15,418 nt of DNA from an uncultured Opitutia bacterium (GTDB lineage Bacteria > Verrucomicrobiota > Verrucomicrobiia > Opitutales > Opitutaceae): assembly GCA_937952235.1 (NCBI GenBank), contig CALFZM010000088.1:1-15418 (forward strand), in the 5' to 3' direction. The number at the start of each line of letters is the position of its first letter. The stretch's first letter is position 1. The notes beneath the pieces were generated by a model, which was not told where the DNA came from, made no database searches, and worked only from the letters and a program-made list of their open reading frames with translations. Positions 5,445 through 12,328 of the stretch are shown here, piece by piece. The translations under genes and the position numbers were made by a program.

Positions 5445-7562
5445 ATGGACACGCAGGAGCGCGAACAGTGGACCCACGCCGAGGTCGTGAGCGGGGCGCG
5501 GGCCGCCCTGCTGGGCGAGCTCGGCCTGGAAGCGACGGCGCTCGGGCGCGACTACCTCGCGCTGCCGATCGGGCCGCGCGTGCGGGTGGGCGGCGTGCGC
5601 GCCAGCCTCGCGCGGCTGGCGGTCGAGACCGTGGGCCGGAGCGGCGCGGGCATCCGCTTCGGCAGCTTCAGCGAAGTCGGCGACGAAATCGCGATCCTGC
5701 TGCCGGCGACCGTCGGGGTGCGCCCCGGCCTGGCGCTCCCGGTGCTGGCGGAGGTGACGCTGCCCTTCACCCCCTTCGTCTCCGCGGTCGCGGACCGGGG
5801 CCCCGATTCCGTCGCCACGGAGCTGCTCGCGCGGCGGCATCCGGCGGTGCGCGAGGTCGAGCGGCGGTTGCGCTCCCACCCGCCGCACTACGCGGGCTGG
5901 GACCGGCTGGCGGAAGCCGACGTCGCGCGGGCCTTTCTGCCGGACCCGCCGCGGCTCTCCGACCGGCGCGACCTGTTCCAGCGCCTGCGGGTGGCGTGCA
6001 CGCATGCCGTCGACCGCTCGCTGCTGGACGGCCTGATCGAGCGCAACCCCGGGTTTCTCGACTACCTCCAGTGTTTCCCGGTCGCGCGGGCCGTGCGCCG
6101 GCGCGTCGTCGCCTGGCTGGGTCCAACCAACTCCGGGAAGACCCACCGCGCCGTGCAGGCGCTGGCGTCCGCCCCGAGCGGCATGTACCTCGGCCCGCTG
6201 CGGCTGCTCGCGCTCGAACAGCGCGAACGCCTCGCGGAACTGGGTACGCCGTGCTCGCTCGTCACCGGTGAGGAGCGCGACGATGTGTCGTCGACGCACT
6301 CCGCGCGCACGGTGGAGATGACGGATTTCTCCCGTCGCTTCGACGTCTGCGTGCTCGACGAGATGCAGCTCGCGTTCGACCGCGACCGCGGCTGGGCGTG
6401 GGTGGCGGCCTACTGCGGGGTCGCGGCGGAGACGCTGTACGTGACCGGCCCGGCGTCCTGCGAGCCGGTGATCCGCCGCCTCGCCGAGCTTTGCGGTGAC
6501 GAAGTCACGGTGCACCAGCTCGAGCGCCAGGGCGCGCTGGCGTTCGAGGGCGTGCTGGACTGGCGCCGGCTGCCGCCGCGGACGGCCGTGATCGGTTTTT
6601 CGCGGGGCATGGTGCTCGAGCTGAAGGCGATGTTCGAATCCCGCGGCCAGCGCGTCGCGGTGATCTACGGCGGCCTGTCGCCCGAGGTCCGGCGCAACGA
6701 GGCGCGGCGGTTCCGCGCGGGCGAGGCGGACATCGTGTGCGCGACCGATGCGATCGGGCTGGGCCTGAACCTGCCGCTCGACCGGGTGGTTTTCTACGAG
6801 ACCGACAAGTTCGACGGTGAGATCAACCGCCGGCTCGAGCCGGGCGAGCTGTTGCAGATCGCGGGGCGGGCGGGCCGCGGGCCCGGCGCCACGGGCTGGG
6901 TCGGCGCCCTGTCGGCCCGCGACGCGCGCCGAATCGAGGCCGCGCTCGCGGAGCCGCAGCGCACGCCCGCGCCGGACCGGCTGCCCGCCGCGCCGACGCC
7001 GATGCACGTGCGCGCGATCGCGGACCACCTCGGGCTCGAGCGGCTGGCGCCGATCCTGGATTTCTTCCGCACGCGGCTCACGTTCCCGGCGGGCACCTTC
7101 TTTCCCGAGGTGCAGGAGGACGTGCTCGCGGCGGCCACGCTGGTCGACACCTTCGCGCCGGCGCTGCCGGTGGAGGACCGTTACGCGCTGGCATGCGCGC
7201 CGATCGACCTCGAGGAACATCTCTTCCGGGACGTCTTCACGACCTGGCTCGAGCGGCTCAACGCCGGCGAACCGGTGGCGTTTCCGCGGCGGGTCGCGGG
7301 CGGCGGGCTCGAGGAATGGGAGGAGGCGCTCAAGCTGATCTCGGTTTACCGGTGGCTGGCGCTGAAATTTCCGGCGTCCTTCACCGATGGCGCGCGGGTG
7401 GAGCAGCTTCGGCGCGAGGCGACGGAGCAGACCCAGGCGATCCTGCGCCGCAACTGGTCGCGGCAGGGGCTGAGCCGGCGGGAGTGCGTGCGCTGCGGCC
7501 GTGCGCTGCTGCCGAGCTCGCCGCACCGGGTGTGCCGCGAGTGCCACGGCAACCCGGCCTGA
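5445..7562 (+). CDS. SUV3-like superfamily 2 ATP-dependent RNA helicase
   Basis: A 705-residue helicase resembling the mitochondrial RNA helicase SUV3, which unwinds RNA for degradation together with PNPase or an RNase II-type enzyme. Walker A is GPTNSGKT (226-233), preceded by the SUV3-like lead FPVARAVRRRV. GMYLGPLRLLALE (246-258) and TGEE (274-277) follow. Walker B is VCVLDEMQ (301-308), then DRGWAWV (314-320). Domain 2 carries VAVIYGGLSPEVRR (404-417), motif V ATDAIGLGLN (433-442) and motif VI QIAGRAGR (471-478). The first 215 residues form a separate domain I cannot name. The tail has CVRC (681-684) and CREC (697-700), a likely zinc ribbon. The gene stands alone on its strand, diverging from the 520-residue exported gene and ending 6 bp from the convergent MCP gene. 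The ATG has only a weak purine-rich GAGAG upstream. Confidence 0.9.
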   Translation: MDTQEREQWTHAEVVSGARAALLGELGLEATALGRDYLALPIGPRVRVGGVRASLARLAVETVGRSGAGIRFGSFSEVGDEIAILLPATVGVRPGLALPVLAEVTLPFTPFVSAVADRGPDSVATELLARRHPAVREVERRLRSHPPHYAGWDRLAEADVARAFLPDPPRLSDRRDLFQRLRVACTHAVDRSLLDGLIERNPGFLDYLQCFPVARAVRRRVVAWLGPTNSGKTHRAVQALASAPSGMYLGPLRLLALEQRERLAELGTPCSLVTGEERDDVSSTHSARTVEMTDFSRRFDVCVLDEMQLAFDRDRGWAWVAAYCGVAAETLYVTGPASCEPVIRRLAELCGDEVTVHQLERQGALAFEGVLDWRRLPPRTAVIGFSRGMVLELKAMFESRGQRVAVIYGGLSPEVRRNEARRFRAGEADIVCATDAIGLGLNLPLDRVVFYETDKFDGEINRRLEPGELLQIAGRAGRGPGATGWVGALSARDARRIEAALAEPQRTPAPDRLPAAPTPMHVRAIADHLGLERLAPILDFFRTRLTFPAGTFFPEVQEDVLAAATLVDTFAPALPVEDRYALACAPIDLEEHLFRDVFTTWLERLNAGEPVAFPRRVAGGGLEEWEEALKLISVYRWLALKFPASFTDGARVEQLRREATEQTQAILRRNWSRQGLSRRECVRCGRALLPSSPHRVCRECHGNPA

Positions 7563-7568
7563 ACGGCC

Positions 7569-8801
7569 TCACGCCGCCTGGAGCGCGCCGCGCGGCGCGC
7601 CGCGGATCTCCGCGAGGAATCCTTCGACCGCGCTGCCAAGCTTCTCCGCCTGCTGGGAAAGGGCGCTTGCGGCCTCGAGCATCTGCCCGGCGGCGGAAGC
7701 GGTCTCGGCCGCGGCGCGCGTCAGATCGACGATGTTGCGCGAGACGTCCTGGCTGCCGACGGCGGCCTGCTGGACGTTCTGGCTGATCTCGCTGGTGGCG
7801 ATCTGCTGCTGCTGCACCGAATGCGCGATCGTCGTGGAACTCTCGTTCATCTTCTGGATGGTGGTGCCGACGGACCGGATCACCTGGGCGGTGCCCTGCG
7901 AGGCGGTCTGGATGGCGGTGATCTGCTGGCCGATCTCCTCGGTCGCCTTGCTCGTATCCTGGGCGAGCGATTTCACCTCCGAGGCGACGACCGCGAACCC
8001 CTTGCCGGCCTCGCCCGCGCGGGCGGCCTCGATGTTGGCGTTGAGCGCGAGCAGCTTCGTCTGGCCCGCGATCTGGGCGATGAGCTTGAGGATGGAACCG
8101 ATCCGCTGGCTGGCATCGATCATGCCCTGCACGCTGCTGTCCGCCTGCGCGGCCTGCTTCATCGCCTCCTCGGCGATCCGGGTGGAGCTCTGCGCCTCGC
8201 GGCCCACTTCCGTGGCGGAAGCGGTCAGTTCCTCGGTGGCGGAGGCGACCGTCTGGACGTTGGTGGAGGTCTCCTCGGAAGCCGCCGCGACGGACGTCGC
8301 GCGCTCGGTCGTGCCCCGGGCGGTCTGCGTGAGGGCCTCGGCCGTCGCCTGCATCTCGGTGGCGGAGCTCGCGACGGTCGCGACCACGCCCTGGATCTGC
8401 CGCTCGAATTCGTCCGCCAGGTGCAGCCGGCGCTTCTCGGCGTCCTGCAGCGCCCGATGCGCCCCCTGCATCTGCTCGGTGGCCCCGTTGATCTGAGAGG
8501 CCGCGTTGCGGAAGGTGCCGGGCAGGCCCCGCAGGATGACCCGACGCCAGAAGTGCTGCTTGCTCGCATGCTGGAGCGCGGCGCGCGACTCGCGCACGAA
8601 GGCGTCCGTGATGTCGAGCATGCGGTTGATCGAGAGCGCCAGTTCGAGGCACTCGCCCTGCAGGTCGTCGAAGGGAATCCGGGACTCGAGATCGCCCTCG
8701 GCGGCGGTGTCGGCCACGGCGACGGCGCGGCGCATGACCTCGCGATAGCGGGCCAGTTCACCGGAAGGGCGGGCGCGGGAAGGAGAGACTTTCTTGCTCA
8801 T
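7569..8801 (-). CDS. Soluble methyl-accepting chemotaxis signalling protein
   Basis: A 410-residue chemoreceptor without transmembrane helices or a ligand domain. Residues about 15-75 form a HAMP-like helical region (MRRAVAVADTAAEGDLESRI). A conserved linker follows, with WRRVILRGLPGTFRNAA at 85-101. The MCP signalling domain covers about 130-400. Its hairpin tip is near 250-275, with LLALNANIEAARAGEAGKGF at 250-269 and FAVVASEVK at 269-277; this is the CheA/CheW contact region. ASEET (174-178) and SATEEL (near 187-192) are candidate methylation sites. The start at 8801 gives a clean MSKK N-terminus; reading further upstream in this frame crosses the PAS gene and is not real. It follows the PAS gene with a 17-bp gap, so the two are surely co-transcribed and probably form a two-protein aerotaxis receptor. 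There is no CheR/CheB-binding pentapeptide at the C-terminus. Confidence 0.94.
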   Translation of the reverse strand: MSKKVSPSRARPSGELARYREVMRRAVAVADTAAEGDLESRIPFDDLQGECLELALSINRMLDITDAFVRESRAALQHASKQHFWRRVILRGLPGTFRNAASQINGATEQMQGAHRALQDAEKRRLHLADEFERQIQGVVATVASSATEMQATAEALTQTARGTTERATSVAAASEETSTNVQTVASATEELTASATEVGREAQSSTRIAEEAMKQAAQADSSVQGMIDASQRIGSILKLIAQIAGQTKLLALNANIEAARAGEAGKGFAVVASEVKSLAQDTSKATEEIGQQITAIQTASQGTAQVIRSVGTTIQKMNESSTTIAHSVQQQQIATSEISQNVQQAAVGSQDVSRNIVDLTRAAAETASAAGQMLEAASALSQQAEKLGSAVEGFLAEIRGAPRGALQAA

Positions 8802-8818
8802 GGTGTGGGCGGCGGGGT

Positions 8819-9337
8819 TCAGACGCTGAAGGCGAATTCGCCGTAGCTCATGCCGCTCTTTTCGAGCAGCGCCTCGAGGTGGCGGCTGGCGGCGGCGATG
8901 CCGTCCTTCTTGCCGGCGTGCCGGCGCTCCTCGGCGAGCAGTTGCGCGTAGATCGGCTTGATGCGGTCCACTGCCTCGCGGTCGGGAAAGCGGCGGTTGC
9001 TGTGGTAGCCGGTGATGGTGCCCGCGGCGTTGAAGGTCGGCGTGACGTGCGCGAAGACCCAGTAGTGGTCGCCGTTGCTGGCGAGGTTGACCACGTAGGC
9101 GAAGATCTCCTCGCCCTGCTGGATGCGGCTCCACAGCAGATGAAAGATCGAACGCGGCATCTCGGGATGCCGGATGAGATTGTGCGGCTTGCCCAGCACG
9201 TCGCCCAGCCGGTAGCCGGAGATTTTCAGGAAGACGTCGTTGGCGTAGGTGATGCGGCCCTGGAGGTCGGTCTTGCTGACGATGATCTCGTCTTCGCCGA
9301 ACGTGCGTTCGACGCCGGTGGGTTGGATGGAAGACAT
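8819..9337 (-). CDS. Aer-like PAS redox/oxygen sensor protein
   Basis: A 172-residue PAS-domain protein closely resembling the sensor domain of E. coli Aer, which binds FAD and senses redox state or oxygen. DLQGRITYANDVF (24-36) opens the PAS fold. NLIRHPEMPRSIF (53-65) matches the Aer motif whose Arg, His and Asp/Glu are needed for FAD binding, and ASNGDHYWV (86-94) matches Aer NGDHYWV. After the PAS core, a helical tail (about 120-172) replaces Aer's membrane anchor and HAMP; no transmembrane segment is present. The product is therefore cytoplasmic and must reach the motor through a partner, most simply the soluble MCP encoded 17 bp downstream. The ATG is preceded by CCCGCTTCGT, with no Shine-Dalgarno sequence. 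The family is well supported; FAD as cofactor is inferred from motif conservation, and heme or no cofactor cannot be excluded. Confidence 0.92.
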   Translation of the reverse strand: MSSIQPTGVERTFGEDEIIVSKTDLQGRITYANDVFLKISGYRLGDVLGKPHNLIRHPEMPRSIFHLLWSRIQQGEEIFAYVVNLASNGDHYWVFAHVTPTFNAAGTITGYHSNRRFPDREAVDRIKPIYAQLLAEERRHAGKKDGIAAASRHLEALLEKSGMSYGEFAFSV

Positions 9338-9488
9338 ACGAAGCGGGATGGGATGGAAATGCGGGCGACCGACGGCCCGCGCCGGGACGGTGGTGGCGGA
9401 AGCGGTTCTGCCTCCCTCCCCCGGCCGCGGCGGCGCGGGCGCGTGGACTGCTTTTCCCGACTATCGTCGCAACCCCCGACGCCTGAAG

Positions 9489-9510
9489 AGGCGGGCCGGG
9501 CCGGCCGCCT
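9489..9510 (-). terminator. Hairpin overlapping the sialidase stop codon
   Basis: On the minus strand AGGCGG and CCGCCT (plus-strand 9505-9510 and 9489-9494) form a 6-bp stem, with an extra CC/GG pairing inside. It starts within the stop codon of the sialidase-type gene. No U-tract follows, so termination activity is uncertain, but it lies where a terminator would be expected before the separately promoted PAS/MCP operon. Confidence 0.25.
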
Positions 9511-10723
9511 AAGGAAATTCCTGGCGCGCCGGCGCGACCTCCAGGAGGGTCCCCGCGATGTGGCGCGGGCCGTTGGCGTGGTTGAAATAATACACCACCA
9601 GCACCCGCCGCGCGTCGAGCGCGACGGACCAGGGATAGCCAATGTCGGTCGTCCCGCCGTCCGTCCGGAGCACGATCTCGGGCGCGGTGGCGAAGTCCGT
9701 GCACTCGGCATCCAGGATCCGCGCGCGGATGCCGTAGGGCCGGTGCCGATACCCGTACACCAGCAGCACGCGGCCATCCGCGAGGCGCGTCGCCTGCAGC
9801 GGGTGCCCCTTGAAACCCATCCCCTGCCAGGGCCGGAACGTCCGCCCGCCATCGGTCGACCGCGCGATGCACGCCTGGTCATCGAAGCCCGCGGTGCGCA
9901 GGAACGCCACGAGGTCGCCGCGCGGCGTCTCGTGGATCGAGGCCTCGTTGAACGACACCTTCGGATCGACCGCCACCGGGGCGGAATAGCGCCAGGTCGC
10001 CCCACGATCGGCCGAGACGAGCAGGTGATTCGACGTCTTGCGCGGCGACACCTGGTCGTGCGCCGCGACCACCCAGAAGAGCCGCCCGTCGGCGCCCTCC
10101 GCGAGCGCGCCGCGGTTGTAGGCCGGGATCGGGCGGCCGTGTGGATCCTGGAAGACTTCCGGCGCGATGTGCGGCGGATACACGGGCCCCTGCCAGGTGC
10201 GGCCGCCGTCCGCGGAGCGCACCAGGTAGCCGCCGAGAAACACCACGCCCGGCCGGATCTGCAGCACGCGCGTGCCGAGCGCGTCGGCCGCGGTGGGCTG
10301 GAGGAAACCCCATCCGTAGCTGGCGCAGAGCAGCGTGCCGTCGCGCAGTTGCAGCAGGCAGGGATCCTGCGAACCACCGAAGGCATGCGCATAGATCAGC
10401 TCGGGCTGGGCCGACCAGGTGGCACCGTCATCGCGCGAGCGCACCTGCACGAGGTAGCTGTTCGGGTCGACGTGCGACTCGCCCTTCTCCCCGAGCTTCA
10501 CCCGCGCCGGCGCCCGGCGGAAGGCCACGATCAACTCGCCGTCGGGGCGGCGCACGACCGAGGGGAACGACGCATAGTACTGCTCGTCCTGGTAGATCAC
10601 GAACTCGCGCGCCACGCGCGCGGGCGCCGGCTCCGCCGCCCGCGCCGGCCCCGTCGGCACGACGCCGGCGCCCGCCGCGAGGGTGGCGAGCAGCCGGAAA
10701 AGCGTGAGGCGGGAGCGAAGCAT
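9509..10723 (-). CDS. Secreted sialidase-family (BNR/Asp-box) protein
   Basis: A 404-residue protein of the six-bladed beta-propeller sialidase/neuraminidase superfamily. Residues 1-30 are a signal peptide (RSRLTLFR, hydrophobic core, then ARAA). Four Asp-box motifs are visible: SRDDGATW (96-103), SADGGRTW (170-177), SADRGATW (237-244) and STDGGRTF (289-296). FPSVVRRPDGELIVAFRR (53-70) contributes R69 or R70 as a candidate carboxylate-binding Arg, and FNEASIHETPRGDLVAF (258-274) supplies a plausible catalytic Glu. Known members cleave terminal sialic acids, but many environmental relatives act on other sugars or have no proven activity, so sialidase activity is inferred from the fold only. 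It is divergent from the Tat-signal dehydratase (128-bp gap), which suggests a shared control region. The ATG is preceded by CGGCCCCGGAACC, with no Shine-Dalgarno sequence. Confidence 0.88.
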   Translation of the reverse strand: MLRSRLTLFRLLATLAAGAGVVPTGPARAAEPAPARVAREFVIYQDEQYYASFPSVVRRPDGELIVAFRRAPARVKLGEKGESHVDPNSYLVQVRSRDDGATWSAQPELIYAHAFGGSQDPCLLQLRDGTLLCASYGWGFLQPTAADALGTRVLQIRPGVVFLGGYLVRSADGGRTWQGPVYPPHIAPEVFQDPHGRPIPAYNRGALAEGADGRLFWVVAAHDQVSPRKTSNHLLVSADRGATWRYSAPVAVDPKVSFNEASIHETPRGDLVAFLRTAGFDDQACIARSTDGGRTFRPWQGMGFKGHPLQATRLADGRVLLVYGYRHRPYGIRARILDAECTDFATAPEIVLRTDGGTTDIGYPWSVALDARRVLVVYYFNHANGPRHIAGTLLEVAPARQEFP

Positions 10724-10749
10724 GGGTTCCGGGGCCGGGATCGGTTCAA

Positions 10750-10790
10750 CGCTCCGCGAGCGGCGCGCGTCTGTCGAGTCGCGAGCGCTC
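10750..10790. promoter_or_regulatory. Candidate operator repeats in the divergent gap
   Basis: The 128-bp gap between the divergent sialidase-type and dehydratase genes holds CGCTC-CGC-GAGCG (10750-10762), a 5-bp inverted repeat, and the perfect palindrome GAGCGCTC (10783-10790). The octamer CGCGAGCG occurs as a direct repeat at 10755-10762 and 10780-10787. Spaced, related half-sites between divergent genes fit a shared regulator site. GC-rich DNA makes such short repeats fairly likely by chance, and no regulator gene is near. Confidence 0.27.
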
Positions 10791-10851
10791 CCGGCCGGGA
10801 TTGCACCCGCGCGCGAACGCGCCCTTGCTGAGGCACCCCACCCCGCCGCCC

Positions 10852-12219
10852 ATGCCCTTCACTCGCAGACAGTGGCTCGCCGCCTCGGCCGCCGGCGCCG
10901 GCCTCCTTGCCACGGGCGGCTCCGCCCCGGCCGCATCCGTGGCCCCCGATGCGCAGCGTGCGCTGCGCGACCTCCGCATCACCGCCGTCCGGATCACACC
11001 CATCGCCCTGCCCGATCCGCCGATCCTCGCGGCCTCCGGCGCCCACGGTCCGTACTTCCTCCGCAACGTCATCGAGCTCGAGACCAACGCGGGGATCACC
11101 GGCATCGGAGAAACCCGCGGCGGCGAAGCCGTGACGCAGAGCCTCGAGGCGGCGCGCGCGTGGCTGCCAGGCGAGAGTCCCTTCGCCTATCGCGCGTTCC
11201 AGGCACGGCTGGGGCGCAACGCCCTCTCGGCCTACGCCGGCATCGAGCTCGCGTGCCTCGACCTGATCGGGCGGGCCACCGGCCGGCGCGTGTGCGAGCT
11301 GCTCGGCGGTCCGGTGCGGCCGCGGGTCGAGTTCGCGTCGTATCTGTTCTATCGCTACGCCGCGGACCATCCCACGGTGCTCGCCGACCCGGCGCTCGTC
11401 GACGATCGCGGCCGGGGCGACCGCGCGCTCGACCCGTGGGGCGAGGTGCGCACGCCCGAGGCGATGGCGGAGATGGCCTGGCAGTTCAAACGCAAGTGGG
11501 GCTTCCGCCACCACAAGCTGAAGGCCGGCGTGCTGCCGCCCGACGTCGAGCTCGAGACGCTGCGCGCGATGAACGCCCGCTTCGGCGGCCGGGAGCCGCT
11601 GCGCATCGACCCCAACGCCCGCTGGACCGTGCCCACCGCGCTGCGCATCGGGGAGCAGTTGAAATCGCTCCCGCTCGAGTACTACGAGGATCCCGTCGCC
11701 GGGCAGCCGGCGATGGGCGAGGTGCGGCGCCGCACCGGGCTCAAGCTGAGCACCAACATGTGCATCACGCGCATCGAACACGTGCCCGACGCCGTGAAGC
11801 ACCAGCCGGTCGATTTCGTGCTCGTCGATCACCACAGTTTCGGCGGCCTGCCCGCCTGCCAGTCGATCGGCGATCTCGCCGGGACGATGGGCTGGAACCT
11901 GAGCCAGCACAGCAACAACCACGGCGGCATCACGATGGCCGCGATGATCACGCTCGGCGCCGTCATCCCGCAGCTCACGAGCCCCAGCGACACGCACTAC
12001 GTGTGGCTGCCCGACGACGCCGACATCATCGTCGGCGGCAAGCTCCCGATCCGGGACGGCATGATGGACGTGCCCTCCGGCCCCGGCCTGGGCGTGGAAC
12101 TCGACCGCGGCAAGCTCGCCCTCGCGCACCAGCGCTACCTGAGGAGCGGGATGCGCAGCCGGAACGACGCCGATCTCATGCGGCGCCTGGAGCCCGGTTG
12201 GGAACGAAAACCCTTCTGA
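10852..12219 (+). CDS. Tat-signal enolase-superfamily dehydratase (glucarate dehydratase-like)
   Basis: A 455-residue member of the enolase superfamily, closest by motif to the glucarate dehydratase group, which removes water from acid sugars through an enolate intermediate. The KxK motif is K222-L-K224. The metal ligands are D253 (DPNARW, with N255), E279 (YYEDP) and N302 (STNM). The general base dyad is D326 (VLVDHHSFGG) and H353 (SQHSNNHGG). VPSGPGLGVELDR (407-419) is the typical C-terminal motif. The N-terminus MPFTRRQWLAASAAGAG is a twin-arginine signal, so a folded enzyme would be exported, which is unusual for this family. The start at 10852 is chosen because it places TRRQWL at residues 4-9; an in-frame start at 10801 would add 17 residues. 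It is divergent from the sialidase-type gene and convergent with the permease. The exact substrate is unknown. Confidence 0.9.
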   Translation: MPFTRRQWLAASAAGAGLLATGGSAPAASVAPDAQRALRDLRITAVRITPIALPDPPILAASGAHGPYFLRNVIELETNAGITGIGETRGGEAVTQSLEAARAWLPGESPFAYRAFQARLGRNALSAYAGIELACLDLIGRATGRRVCELLGGPVRPRVEFASYLFYRYAADHPTVLADPALVDDRGRGDRALDPWGEVRTPEAMAEMAWQFKRKWGFRHHKLKAGVLPPDVELETLRAMNARFGGREPLRIDPNARWTVPTALRIGEQLKSLPLEYYEDPVAGQPAMGEVRRRTGLKLSTNMCITRIEHVPDAVKHQPVDFVLVDHHSFGGLPACQSIGDLAGTMGWNLSQHSNNHGGITMAAMITLGAVIPQLTSPSDTHYVWLPDDADIIVGGKLPIRDGMMDVPSGPGLGVELDRGKLALAHQRYLRSGMRSRNDADLMRRLEPGWERKPF

Positions 12220-12245
12220 AGCGTCGCGCCGGTTCCCCGGAGGCC

Positions 12246-12283
12246 GCTGCTCCGCCAGCGCCAGGGCTGCGGCGGAACGCAGC
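12246..12283. terminator. GC-rich imperfect hairpin between convergent genes
   Basis: GCTGC-TCCGCC (12246-12256; the first base pairs only loosely) faces GGCGGA-AC-GCAGC (12271-12283), a stem of about 11 pairs with a 2-nt bulge, and inner AGC/GCT pairs (12257-12259, 12266-12268). It sits in the 109-bp gap between the convergent dehydratase and permease genes. It has no clear U-tract on either strand (AAAA at 12290-12293 would give four U on the minus-strand transcript, but upstream of the hairpin). It is a possible bidirectional terminator. Confidence 0.35.
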
Positions 12284-12328
12284 GCGGCGAAAACGGCTGC
12301 GAACTTCCTGAGACCGCCCGGTCCCGGC

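Noticed and set aside
3941..6271. Long open frame on the plus strand, 776 codons
   Set aside because: It runs antisense through the 520-residue exported gene and then out of frame through the helicase. Its translation is Arg/Pro/Ala-rich without recognisable motifs, typical of a GC-rich shadow frame.
5352..7547. Long open frame on the minus strand, 731 codons
   Set aside because: Antisense to the SUV3-like helicase, whose motifs are complete. The antisense product is low-complexity Arg/His/Gln-rich with no family features.
8802..9872. 357-codon upstream extension of the MCP reading frame
   Set aside because: The extension crosses the PAS gene and part of the sialidase-type gene out of frame and shows no domain; the natural MSKK start at 8801 directly follows the PAS stop.
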